64,000 bases of DNA from Butyrivibrio hungatei NK4A153 (lineage in GTDB: Bacteria; Bacillota; Clostridia; Lachnospirales; Lachnospiraceae). Under the pieces are notes generated by a model. The model ran no database searches. It saw only the letters and a list, made by a program, of their open reading frames with translations, and was not told the origin of the DNA. A program made the position numbers and the translations under genes. The stretch is from positions 77,145-141,144 of the forward strand of contig NZ_KE384194.1 of the NCBI RefSeq assembly GCF_000424465.1, in the 5' to 3' direction. Shown here piece by piece: positions 32,731 to 41,284 of this stretch (position 1 is the stretch's first letter; every line of letters starts with the position of its first letter).

Positions 32731-33935
32731 CTGTTATCCTCCAGCTCAAATTCACTAAGTATTGCATCTGCATATCCGTCAAGTTCAAATGGCGAATCCG
32801 CTTCAATGCAAAAATATCCTCTTCCCATAACCGAAGCGCCGTTTGTCACTTTTCCAAGGTACATGCCTTTCTTCAGATTGCAATTCCAAGCCTTTAACGG
32901 ATATTTTTTGAAAAGTTCCTTCTCATCGGGAACCTTATTCACTCTCACATTTTCAAAATCAAAATATCTGATAAGCATGTTCTTTTCCACATCAGGCTCA
33001 AAAGAATATGATTTATCAAGCGCGGGAACTGCATATTTAATAAACTCCGTAACTTCATCAACGCCGCTTGCAAGTGGAGTGAAGAGGTTATGAAGATTAT
33101 GTCCCGAAGGTCTTGCAGAAATTTCAATTATAAAGGGATTTCCGTCATTGTCCTTGATTATGTCCGCGTGAATGATATTGCTCTTAAAGCCTATCGCTTC
33201 TCCCGCTTTTGCAATTAGCTCTTTTGTCTTTCTGAAAAATTCTGCGTTTTTATCGGTTTCGATTACGGAATAATATCCGACGCACTCCCTGTACGGGGGC
33301 GGGGTATTCTTTTTTCCCCTAAGAAGAATGAGTTTAAACTCGCCGTCCACAAAAACTCCGTCCACGCCGTACTCGGTTCCTTGAACACAGGTCTCAACGC
33401 AATAATCTTCATCGTAGGGCTGACCTGAAAGGAATTTCTCTTTAAGTTCCTGTGGAGTATTGAACATCTCTACTCCGCGGCTTCCCGATCCAAATCTGGG
33501 TTTTACTATCACGGGATAAATCGTGTTGATCTCATCAATATCGGTATTTTCTTCTCCTGCCGGAATCAGGTAAAGTTCTGCATTTCTAAGACCTTCTTCC
33601 GCGAGTATCTTATGAAACTCGTACTTATCCGTGCATACATTTGCCGCATCATAAGAAACACCGCAAAGATTATATTTATCATTAACGGCACCTGTCGTAG
33701 TCAGATATCTACCGATTGGAACAGGCAGAACCACGTCAGGCTTATTTCCATCCCTATCCAATATCTCAAAGACCTTCTGCGGATCTCTTATATCTACAAC
33801 AAAGGAAGCATCGGCCGCTTTAAGACCAGGTGCTTCCGGGTTTCCGTCAAGAGCTATCACTTTAAGGCCCAGCTCTTTTGCCTTATTTATCACATAAATT
33901 GATTCGGAGCTTGCTCCTATAACTGCTGCTGTCAT
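32727..33935 (-). CDS. ATP-grasp ligase, first gene of the pseudaminate-type operon
   Basis: A 402-residue ATP-grasp protein of the carbamoyl-phosphate-synthase/BL00235-like type. Residues 1-110 form a pre-ATP-grasp domain beginning VIGASSESIYVI. PVIVKPRFGSGSRGVE at 141-156 has the ATP lysine (Lys145) and glycine loop, and EISARPSGHN at 271-280 the metal-binding Glu. A further 120 residues form a C-terminal domain. Such enzymes join a carboxylate to an amine using ATP. It is coupled to the PseF/decarboxylase fusion, so it may ligate an amino acid or a decarboxylated amine to a sugar. AAGGAGG precedes the ATG by nine bases, and a strong promoter lies just upstream. Confidence 0.78.
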   Translation of the reverse strand: MTAAVIGASSESIYVINKAKELGLKVIALDGNPEAPGLKAADASFVVDIRDPQKVFEILDRDGNKPDVVLPVPIGRYLTTTGAVNDKYNLCGVSYDAANVCTDKYEFHKILAEEGLRNAELYLIPAGEENTDIDEINTIYPVIVKPRFGSGSRGVEMFNTPQELKEKFLSGQPYDEDYCVETCVQGTEYGVDGVFVDGEFKLILLRGKKNTPPPYRECVGYYSVIETDKNAEFFRKTKELIAKAGEAIGFKSNIIHADIIKDNDGNPFIIEISARPSGHNLHNLFTPLASGVDEVTEFIKYAVPALDKSYSFEPDVEKNMLIRYFDFENVRVNKVPDEKELFKKYPLKAWNCNLKKGMYLGKVTNGASVMGRGYFCIEADSPFELDGYADAILSEFELEDNR

Positions 33936-33987
33936 ATGTTTACGCCTCCTTCAAAAGGTGCTAAATCGCGCATATTTAGACGTATTG

Positions 33988-34016
33988 ATTATAATATATG
34001 GCGGAGCAAAGGTCAA
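33988..34016 (-). promoter_or_regulatory. Strong sigma-A promoter for glycan module B
   Basis: On the minus strand TTGACC (34011-34016) and a perfect TATAAT (33988-33993) are separated by the ideal 17 bases. The -10 box lies about 50 bases before the ATP-grasp ATG at 33935. It is the best promoter in the left half and probably drives the long run of mostly overlapping minus-strand genes. The rest of this 212-base divergent gap shows only weak matches for the plus-strand MATE gene. Confidence 0.75.
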
Positions 34017-34147
34017 AAAAGTGAGGTGACATACATAGGGGGTATGCGCTTGCAATCGGATTTCTTTATATCAGGCTATAAGTTTTTATTGATTTACATT
34101 TGGTAGCCGGATGTTAATATTTAGTAAAAACACAGAATGGCTTATTT

Positions 34148-35530
34148 ATGACAGGGAACAGGAAACTGATTAAAGAGATTATACTTCTGATAATACCGGC
34201 TATAATTGAATATTCATTTCAGGCTCTTGTGAATTATGCTGACTTTATAATGGTTGGAAAACTGGGAATAGAAGCGTCGGCAACTATTGGAATCACCAAT
34301 GAAGTGACCTTCCTTATTAAGGCAGGAGTCAATGCACTGGGCGTGGGTGTTTTAGCCTATATGGCAAGAGAAATCGGTGCGGGTAATCGGAAGCATCTAA
34401 AAAATGCAACGTTACACGCTTATTTTTTGGCGCTTATTATGGGCGTATGCACAACTGCATTTCCACTTCTGATAAGTCCGTATCTGCCAACTCTCCTAGG
34501 GGCGGATGAAATTATCAGAAAGCCTGCCTCTATGTATTTTTCCATATGTTCGTCCATGGGAGTTTTCTTCTCTTTCAATGTAACTGCAGGAAGTATCAGA
34601 AAAGCTGATAAGGACATGAAGACACCACTTCTGGTAAATGGATTTATGAATATTCTTAACGTGATACTGAACTGGTTTTTGATATATCCGGACAAAGCAT
34701 TTAATCTCTTTGGAATTGAAGTGAATATAAGAAGATGTAATCTCGGCGTTATAGGTGCAGCTTACGGCACGGCCATTGCAACCTTGATTGGCGGAATACT
34801 GATGGTTGTTCTAAATGAACGTCATATGGATACCTCGGTAAAGGGAATGACCGGAATCTTAGAAAGTCTTTTGCAGACTGAGGGAAAAGATATTGTAAGA
34901 AAATACGTCTTTGTGGGTCTTCCGGCATTTTTGACGTCAGTTGTGACAAGCTTTGGAAGAGTAATCTTTACCGCCATGATTGTCCCGCTCGGAACGGCGA
35001 TATACGCCGCTCATTCAATCGCATTTACGGCAGAATCGGCTTTTTTCATTCCGGCGGTGGGAATGGCAAGCGCAGTAGCCTCTCTCTCGGGAAATGTGCG
35101 AGGAGAAGGTGATATAAAAAAGCTAAACAAGCAGACCCATCTTGTTTGTGGAATTATAGTGATCATCATGTTGATGGCAACCTCAATTCTATTGTTGTGT
35201 GCAGATGATATAATAGCCTTTTTCACAGAAGATAAAATTGCATTGACGAAAGCTCCGAGGCTATTACGAATTGTCGCGATCAATGAGCCTATGTTTGGAA
35301 TCTCTATAGTATTGCAGAATGTATTTAACGGAATCGGGAAAACCAAGATTCCGCTGTTAGTATCCGGCTTTACACAATGGTTTGTAAGAGTGCTTGGAGT
35401 ATTTGTTTTTGTGCATATCCTTGGATATGGAATAGAGATCGCATGGATATGCATGATTTCAGATAATATTCTAAGGGCAATCCTATTGTATGTTTGGTAC
35501 TGGTGCGATAACAAAAGGTTAATGGCATAG
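34148..35530 (+). CDS. MATE-family exporter
   Basis: A 460-residue protein with twelve hydrophobic helices in two homologous halves. The first half starts IIPAIIEYSFQALVNYADF and contains GIEASATIGITNEV. The second half has VGLPAFLTSVVTSFGR and FNGIGKTKIPLLVSGF. This is the MATE branch of the MOP superfamily, which uses ion gradients to export small molecules. Wzx polysaccharide flippases belong to the same superfamily, but the spacing and motifs look like a NorM/DinF-type exporter. No strong ribosome binding site or promoter is visible. It is one of few plus-strand genes here and its 3' end runs into a gene fragment, which suggests insertion. Confidence 0.85.
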   Translation: MTGNRKLIKEIILLIIPAIIEYSFQALVNYADFIMVGKLGIEASATIGITNEVTFLIKAGVNALGVGVLAYMAREIGAGNRKHLKNATLHAYFLALIMGVCTTAFPLLISPYLPTLLGADEIIRKPASMYFSICSSMGVFFSFNVTAGSIRKADKDMKTPLLVNGFMNILNVILNWFLIYPDKAFNLFGIEVNIRRCNLGVIGAAYGTAIATLIGGILMVVLNERHMDTSVKGMTGILESLLQTEGKDIVRKYVFVGLPAFLTSVVTSFGRVIFTAMIVPLGTAIYAAHSIAFTAESAFFIPAVGMASAVASLSGNVRGEGDIKKLNKQTHLVCGIIVIIMLMATSILLLCADDIIAFFTEDKIALTKAPRLLRIVAINEPMFGISIVLQNVFNGIGKTKIPLLVSGFTQWFVRVLGVFVFVHILGYGIEIAWICMISDNILRAILLYVWYWCDNKRLMA

Positions 35531-35665
35531 GTTTTGGACCTTTGTGCAGCTGTCGGTTAGGTTGTTGATGGCGGCTTCTTTGAGGTCACTGTCGGCAACG
35601 TACAGGATGATCTTGTCTGCGTTTATGATATCCGGTTCTGTTTGAAGCGCTTCCGAATGAGCTAT
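35519..35665 (-). pseudogene. C-terminal fragment of a GT-C membrane glycosyltransferase gene
   Basis: Minus-strand translation gives about 48 codons reading INADKIILYVADSDLKEAAI, then NNLTDSC, and a stop at 35519-35521 inside the MATE gene's last codons. This matches the C-terminal region of the intact gene at 37438-39048 (NADKIVLYVADDDFKNDAIC, then NLVNSC) at roughly half of positions. A TAG stop at 35666-35668 and no start leave it without coding capacity. The remaining gap to 35797 shows no gene. It is a remnant of a second copy, left when the MATE and lipoprotein genes came to lie here. Confidence 0.75.
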
Positions 35666-35719
35666 CTACATCCACTACATAAAAAGCCGGGACATAATTA
35701 ATTGTGAATACACAGAAAA

Positions 35720-35748
35720 TTCAAATTTTCGTGTTACCATTGTATTAG
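35720..35748 (+). promoter_or_regulatory. Candidate promoter of the lipoprotein gene
   Basis: TTCAAA (35720-35725) and TATTAG (35743-35748) are separated by 17 bases, each matching four of six consensus positions, 50 bases before the lipoprotein ATG. Confidence 0.38.
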
Positions 35749-35797
35749 TACATGTAAACAATGTATTTCTAAGAGTTCACAGAGAAAGGAAAATGAC

Positions 35798-37336
35798 ATG
35801 AAGAAAAAACAGGCTCTGGCAATACTTATTGCATCTTCTATGGCACTCTCGATTGTAGGCTGTAGTGGAGCAGAAACGAGTGCTTCCGAAGGAAGCAGTG
35901 AAATGGAAATGACCGAGGAGGAAAAAAGAGAGATTGCGAAATCAGAAATGGTCGCTGCTGTAGAAGCATCTTCTGTTGCTTCATCGGTTGACGAAGCTGC
36001 AACATCTGCATCATCAGACTCGCAGGCCGCTGCGACTACCGCTACATCAAGTGATGCTGCTACAACTGCAACTTCTGACAACAAAACTGCCGCTTCAGCA
36101 GTTGCTTCAACCGATAAATCTGCAGAGGCTACTCCCGTAAAACAAGCCGATCACGAGGTTCTGTATAACGGCAAAGCTCTTTCTGTATTCAATGATTCAT
36201 CAAAGACACTTGCAGATCTTGGAGCTTATGACAAAAAAATAACCGCTTCGCCAATTGAATTTTTTTATACTTATGAAGCTTCCGGTATTGAATATTCAAC
36301 TTACCTTTGCGACGGAAAAGAACTTCCTCTTGGAATTGATGTTTCTAAGAAAGGTGTTACAACATCTCGTAATATCGGAGTTGGCAATACAAAAGACGAG
36401 ATTGAAGCCGCATACGGAAAGCCTTCTGAAAAGAACAATTATACAGGTCAGACAGGTAAAGAGTATTACTACAAATATCAGTTTGATAAATTCTCTGTCT
36501 GCTTCTATTTAAACGCAAAAAGCAATACCGTAATATGGTATGAAATTGATAACACAGCAAATGTGGAAGCAAAAAATAAGGCATCAAAAAATGCTGAGAA
36601 GGCAAAATCTGCAGAGACTGCGGCTGCAACAGCTGCTTCAACCGAGGCAACTCCTCAGCCCGCTGCAACTACTGCTTCAACTACAGCAACTCCCCAGCCT
36701 GCTGCACCAACAGAGAATAAGCAGACAGCTCACAACGAGGAGAAGTTTGGAAGCTGCGGAAAAGCATTTGCCGAAGTTGCAAAAAAATCGCATGATGCAA
36801 ACAGCAACGCCAAATATGCTCTTCTTTATTTAACCAAAGATCAGACACCCGAACTTGTTGTAGACAATCCGGGAAAATCTGTTTCTTTGTATACTTTTGA
36901 AAACGGAAAACTTATTACCATGATTTCAGATTGGCGTTATGGTGTAAGCTCTCAGGGATATGGAACAACATCATATTGCTACTTACCTTATGAAAACAGA
37001 TTCCTTGAGAACACCAACAACTGCCTTGCATACATTGATCACTATGCCGGAGAAGAAACGATTATTTGTGATTGTTCGTATAACTTCTTACCGTTCTGGC
37101 CTAAAGTAGCTGAAGTAGTACCTTCAGGAGATGCAGATGCTCCGCGTCGAGAAGCGAATATGGGCGAGAGTTTTCGCAGATCAACTAGCGGAAAGAATAA
37201 TTATATGGCGCTGTCACATTCAGGACTTACAGAGGAAGATGCCAATAGAATATTGGCAGATACACACTGGGAGAAGCTTGAAGGTAGCATGGACTACGAC
37301 ACAATACTTTCCAAAATTACAGAACTTGGACTGTAA
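35798..37336 (+). CDS. Secreted lipoprotein with Ala/Ser/Thr-rich linkers, function unknown
   Basis: A 512-residue protein. A lysine-rich start, a hydrophobic core and the lipobox LSIVGC (Cys22) mark a lipoprotein signal peptide. Residues about 25-110 are a low-complexity Ala/Ser/Thr/Asp linker. About 115-250 is a compact domain with GVGNTKDEIEAAYGKPSE, reminiscent of small surface domains that detect repeated turns. A second linker (about 258-310) has two TATPQPAA-like units. About 315-512 is a second globular domain with YALLYLTKDQTPELVVD. AAAGGA precedes the ATG by seven bases. It stands alone between its own promoter and a strong terminator. No enzymatic motif is recognised. Confidence 0.78.
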   Translation: MKKKQALAILIASSMALSIVGCSGAETSASEGSSEMEMTEEEKREIAKSEMVAAVEASSVASSVDEAATSASSDSQAAATTATSSDAATTATSDNKTAASAVASTDKSAEATPVKQADHEVLYNGKALSVFNDSSKTLADLGAYDKKITASPIEFFYTYEASGIEYSTYLCDGKELPLGIDVSKKGVTTSRNIGVGNTKDEIEAAYGKPSEKNNYTGQTGKEYYYKYQFDKFSVCFYLNAKSNTVIWYEIDNTANVEAKNKASKNAEKAKSAETAAATAASTEATPQPAATTASTTATPQPAAPTENKQTAHNEEKFGSCGKAFAEVAKKSHDANSNAKYALLYLTKDQTPELVVDNPGKSVSLYTFENGKLITMISDWRYGVSSQGYGTTSYCYLPYENRFLENTNNCLAYIDHYAGEETIICDCSYNFLPFWPKVAEVVPSGDADAPRREANMGESFRRSTSGKNNYMALSHSGLTEEDANRILADTHWEKLEGSMDYDTILSKITELGL

Positions 37337-37386
37337 GAATACAGTACAGTGACCAAACAATAATTAGAGCGTTTCTCTATAGCAGA

Positions 37387-37434
37387 AAAGGTACCCTCAA
37401 CAAACTTTTGAGGGTACCTTTATTTTACTTTTTC
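37387..37434. terminator. Rho-independent terminator, probably bidirectional
   Basis: AAAGGTACCCTCAA (37387-37400) and TTGAGGGTACCTTT (37408-37421) make a perfect 14-bp stem with a 7-base loop, followed on the plus strand by ATTTTACTTTTT. It lies between the convergent lipoprotein gene (ends 37336) and GT-C gene (ends 37438). On the minus strand the hairpin is followed by TTTT, so it may end both transcripts. Confidence 0.85.
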
Positions 37435-37437
37435 ATA

Positions 37438-39048
37438 TTATTCTTTCGGTTTATCAAAACTATGCTCTTCTACACCGCTTATCTCACAAGTTGTCCACAT
37501 ATCTTCCGAATCAACTTCTTTTATAGAATCAAGATTTTTGCAGCTATTAACAAGATTGCAGATCGCATCATTCTTAAAATCATCATCCGCAACATAGAGT
37601 ACGATCTTGTCTGCGTTCACGACACCCTGCTCTGTAAGCGGATCAAGATTTTCCTCATTCATGTAAAAAACTCTGTCATACTGCAAAAGTTCATCTGTAA
37701 GCCGCCATACATTGTGAGGCGTTGCGGGATTGAACATTACAACCGCAACTTCGCCGCTATTCGCCCGGGCATAATTTATTTTATCCACGTCCTCTTTGTA
37801 TAAAAAGAGAACATTATTGCCCGTAACATGGCCTTTTATAAGAAACGCAAGCATAACAATCGTTACGATGGGAACGCATACCCTGTCTTTACCAATCTTC
37901 TCAGCAACATAGTAAAGAGCCCACATCACAAGTAAGATTATAAGTCCGTATATAGGCATCTCGTATCTGTTTGAAGCACTTCCCACCAAAAGAGCCGCCT
38001 TAGTCGTAAGGAAGAAATACCCTGCCGTTCCGGCCGTAAGAATAGCCACTTCAGCACTTATATCAAAACGTATTTTATCAAAACGTTCCTTGCGGGTTGC
38101 AACAAGATACGCAACTCCCACCGCAAGCATTATCGCAAGAACTGTAAGCCCTCCGCCGAAAACAAAGTCGTTCAAAAGTCCTGTAAAGAACGAAAGACGC
38201 ATGAATGTGTTCTTTACATCAAACATACTTCCCGTTGCTCCTGTCCCTCTGTAACCTCCAAGAAGGTGATGAAGCATAGCGGGATATGTGATAACCGCAA
38301 GCACCATACTAAGACCACATCCCACAACATACGCAACGGTATTTCTGAAATCTTTTTTCCTAAAGAACATCCACACTGCAAGGGCAAAGCCTATGCAACC
38401 AAAAAAGAATATATAGAAATACTGAATCAGAACTCCAATGTATGAAACCACTGCGATAGGAAGCAACAGTTTAACACAGAAGTTTTTCAGATCATCTTTA
38501 TACGAATCATATTCCTGAATGAATCTAACATGCAGATATGCACAGATGAATACTGCCGCCGTGAGCCATGCATACATCCTGATAAGCATGTTACACGAAA
38601 CAGTCTGAGGGTTGAGCCCCCAAAAGCCAAGTACGAACAGCATCACATAATATGGAAGGCGAAGCCTCTTCATCAGAGCAAACAACGCCAAGAAAGAAAT
38701 AACAAACGCAATTAAATTGGTAATAAGTCCCGTCCACTTGGTAAATGTGGAAGGGACCATTGAACACACGGTATGAAAAATGAAATAATATATCGGAGGA
38801 TGAACGTCCCATGACTGAACAAGTTTAACGAGTCCGTAATTAAAGCCTTCCCCCGGCTTTACACTAAACTCATCAAAGATAGTCTGCTTGTCCTGCCACT
38901 CTCTGTCCGGCTGATAAAGTCCCTGACTTCTGTTCGATGAAAAATATGTATAATACTCATCTTCATGGAAGCCCGACTTCTGAAAGCCATAAAAAACACT
39001 GAAAAGAACAGATACGATCAAAATTATATATACTATGCTTTTTTTCAT
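37438..39048 (-). CDS. GT-C membrane glycosyltransferase (PMT/GT39-like)
   Basis: About 536 residues with ten or more membrane helices. The first outer loop has SGFHEDEYYTYFSSN, whose acidic pair is the catalytic signature of PMT/ArnT-like GT-C enzymes, and WDVHPPIYYFIFH, the D-x-H-P-P motif of the same group. A soluble C-terminal region (about 430-536) follows. Such enzymes use polyprenyl-phosphate sugars on the outer face. A longer in-frame start at 39117 lies inside the upstream gene. The ATG at 39048, three bases after GAGG, is preferred. It is the last gene of module A. A decayed copy of its C-terminus lies at 35.5 kb. Confidence 0.8.
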   Translation of the reverse strand: MKKSIVYIILIVSVLFSVFYGFQKSGFHEDEYYTYFSSNRSQGLYQPDREWQDKQTIFDEFSVKPGEGFNYGLVKLVQSWDVHPPIYYFIFHTVCSMVPSTFTKWTGLITNLIAFVISFLALFALMKRLRLPYYVMLFVLGFWGLNPQTVSCNMLIRMYAWLTAAVFICAYLHVRFIQEYDSYKDDLKNFCVKLLLPIAVVSYIGVLIQYFYIFFFGCIGFALAVWMFFRKKDFRNTVAYVVGCGLSMVLAVITYPAMLHHLLGGYRGTGATGSMFDVKNTFMRLSFFTGLLNDFVFGGGLTVLAIMLAVGVAYLVATRKERFDKIRFDISAEVAILTAGTAGYFFLTTKAALLVGSASNRYEMPIYGLIILLVMWALYYVAEKIGKDRVCVPIVTIVMLAFLIKGHVTGNNVLFLYKEDVDKINYARANSGEVAVVMFNPATPHNVWRLTDELLQYDRVFYMNEENLDPLTEQGVVNADKIVLYVADDDFKNDAICNLVNSCKNLDSIKEVDSEDMWTTCEISGVEEHSFDKPKE

Positions 39049-39053
39049 AAACC

Positions 39054-40061
39054 TCAAAGTCCTCTTAATGCTGCATGAAGGCTGCGCACCAAACGCGGTG
39101 CAGGTGCAAGTATGCACAGGTAAGCCTTATTTTTTCCGGTCAAATACTTATTAGTAATAATACCAAGTATATTCTTTCTGATATTTTTTACAACACCAAT
39201 ATAGAATAAATTATCGCTTGTCATCTTACTTACGGGAATATGCAAGAGATAATCAAGCCTTTGATAATAACCGAATCTCTCAGCAATAGGTATGAGATTC
39301 TTATAATTTTCTTTTACAATATCAAGTGCTACGTCTGCGTTGCGCACTATATCTGTAAATACGGAAGGAAAATAATCTTTGTCTTCCGCTTTTTTTCTCG
39401 AATTACTTCCGAGTCTGTAGAACACATGATAGTACTGCTCGGGAAGAACGATAAGCTTGTTCACCTTTGGAAGCACATCTATCATAAGCCTGAAGTCTTC
39501 ATTAAGCTCGCCTTCAGGAAATTTAAGTCCTTCGGAAAAGACACTTCTCCTTGTTATCTTGGTGCAAAAAGAGGCATCACCCGTGTGAAGCAAGAGTTTT
39601 TTGAGCTGTTCTTCAGGTGAAAACTCAGTCACTTCGGAAGGTGGGATAACAACATCGGGAAGTCTCTTACCGTCTTCCGAGATCTCATCTCTTGAAATCT
39701 GCACCATATCTGCGTCATATTTTACTGCAGCCTCTGCAAGTTCTCTGTACATGCTGGAATCGACATAATCATCACTGTCGACAAAACCGATATAGTCTCC
39801 GCTCGCATGCTTAAGTCCCAGATTTCTTGCGCTGCTTGATCCGCCGTTTTCCTTGTGAAGAGCAGTCACGTTCTCATACTTTGAAGCAAGTTCATCACAA
39901 AGCGCACCAGTGGAATCCGTTGAACCGTCATCCACAACTATTATCTCAAATTTATCCTTGGGATAATCCTGCTCCGCAACGGAATCCACACACTTCTCAA
40001 GAAGCTTTTCAATATTATATGCAGGTATAACAACCGTTATCTTTGGTAAAGACTCAGCCAC
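39054..40061 (-). CDS. Glycosyltransferase, GT2 family
   Basis: A 335-residue GT-A enzyme. TVVIPAYNIEKLLEKCVDSV starts the fold, VVDDGSTDSTGALCDEL and FVDSDDYVDSSMY provide the acidic donor- and metal-binding motifs, and NGGSSSARNLGLKHASGDYI lies between them. The C-terminal third is helical and may dock to the membrane. The start is a GTG at 40061, six bases after GGAGG, overlapping the previous gene's end by 8 bases. It is a typical repeat-unit transferase of unknown sugar specificity. Confidence 0.87.
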   Translation of the reverse strand: MAESLPKITVVIPAYNIEKLLEKCVDSVAEQDYPKDKFEIIVVDDGSTDSTGALCDELASKYENVTALHKENGGSSSARNLGLKHASGDYIGFVDSDDYVDSSMYRELAEAAVKYDADMVQISRDEISEDGKRLPDVVIPPSEVTEFSPEEQLKKLLLHTGDASFCTKITRRSVFSEGLKFPEGELNEDFRLMIDVLPKVNKLIVLPEQYYHVFYRLGSNSRKKAEDKDYFPSVFTDIVRNADVALDIVKENYKNLIPIAERFGYYQRLDYLLHIPVSKMTSDNLFYIGVVKNIRKNILGIITNKYLTGKNKAYLCILAPAPRLVRSLHAALRGL

Positions 40062-41277
40062 TGGTAACCTCCGGCTCTCTCATCTGAAGATAGAGATCGT
40101 ATCCTACAACCATGATCACTACAAGCATTGCGATCGACAACGGCCAAAGTGTAAGGACTGTCGAACCAAACAGATATCTTGTATAAGTAATCATTGTTAT
40201 CACCTGCAGCGCCACGCATACAGGAACACGCTTAATACTCAGGATTGCATAAATAACCGCAACAACTTCAGGAATATAACCGTATCTCTCATGCATTGCA
40301 GGAAGGCAGAAGCAGCATATCTCTGCAGTAAACACGACAAGAGTTACCATGTATTTTCCGGTCACTTCAAAGTTCTTTTTGTAAACGTAATAAGCAAGTA
40401 CTCCCATGATTATTACTGTTGCCATAGTTCCCGCGGAAATCAGAATTTTCCTTCCCGCACTGCTTAAGTCTCCTGAAACAATCGTATAGATGCTTGGATA
40501 GTTCATTGTAAGCCTTGAGAACATCTGAACCTGCCTTCCGTATGTACCAAGAAGGTCTCCCCAGCTTCTTCCCGCAATTGCAGCAGGAACCATCGCAAGT
40601 ACATGTACAACGGGGATCCATAAAACGTATCTGATCTTGACCTTATTTTTTAACCACATAAGGACAATAAAAGGCACAAAGAATATCGCCTGTTGTTTAA
40701 AACTGTAAGCAAATGCCATATAAATAAAGGCTCTGTTATCATTTCTCTTCATAAAATGAAGGAGTGAAAGAAGAACAAACGCTGTATAGATTGAATCGTT
40801 CTGTGCCCAGGCAGCGCTGTTAAGTACAGCTGTCGGAAGAAACATCATAACACCGTAAGACATCATTGCTTTAGTGAGATTCTTGTCGGTAATATGATAT
40901 ACAATCCTGAAAACAGTGATCGCGCAGATAAAGTCAAACAACACCGGAACGCTCTTTACAAGATATATATCAGGAATACTGCCGCCGATATAGTGAAGAA
41001 TAACTATTACATACTGAAAAAGACAGTTGTAGTCAAATGTACTTGCCTCAGACACACCGGGCTTTATACCAAGATAAGCAAATCCGCCGGCAGCGTGGCA
41101 CTCTCTCATCCAGTCCGCAAATGCCTTCACATAGTCACCTGACCTTATACCAAAAAGTGACAATCTGAAATAAACCCCCAAACATGACAGTATGGTAAAA
41201 AACAGCATGTCAAAGATGGGAATTTTATGCTTAAATATTTTTATTTCTGTTGTAAAAAAGTCATCAATAAATCTCAT
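40054..41277 (-). CDS. GT-C membrane glycosyltransferase (GPI18/mannosyltransferase-like)
   Basis: About 407 residues with ten or so helices. The first outer loop contains RSGDYVKAFADWMRECHAAG, and later comes NSAAWAQNDSIYTAFVLLS, the N-S-A-x-W-x-Q-x-D motif of Gpi18-like and related bacterial GT-C proteins. These use polyprenyl-phosphate-linked sugars. A GTG 39 bases further upstream is in frame, but GAGG five bases before the ATG at 41277 decides the start. The upstream gene ends 7 bases away. It could use a donor made by the GtrB-like enzyme that heads this operon. Confidence 0.75.
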   Translation of the reverse strand: MRFIDDFFTTEIKIFKHKIPIFDMLFFTILSCLGVYFRLSLFGIRSGDYVKAFADWMRECHAAGGFAYLGIKPGVSEASTFDYNCLFQYVIVILHYIGGSIPDIYLVKSVPVLFDFICAITVFRIVYHITDKNLTKAMMSYGVMMFLPTAVLNSAAWAQNDSIYTAFVLLSLLHFMKRNDNRAFIYMAFAYSFKQQAIFFVPFIVLMWLKNKVKIRYVLWIPVVHVLAMVPAAIAGRSWGDLLGTYGRQVQMFSRLTMNYPSIYTIVSGDLSSAGRKILISAGTMATVIIMGVLAYYVYKKNFEVTGKYMVTLVVFTAEICCFCLPAMHERYGYIPEVVAVIYAILSIKRVPVCVALQVITMITYTRYLFGSTVLTLWPLSIAMLVVIMVVGYDLYLQMREPEVTSG

Positions 41278-41284
41278 GTTTTCC

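Noticed and set aside
36640-36720. Repeated TPQPAA units as a CRISPR or tandem-repeat array
   Set aside because: Only two diverged coding copies, in frame within the lipoprotein linker, with no spacers.
33936-37437. MATE plus lipoprotein segment as a transposon or integron cassette
   Set aside because: No transposase, no terminal inverted repeats and no target-site duplication were found. Only the GT-C gene fragment indicates rearrangement.
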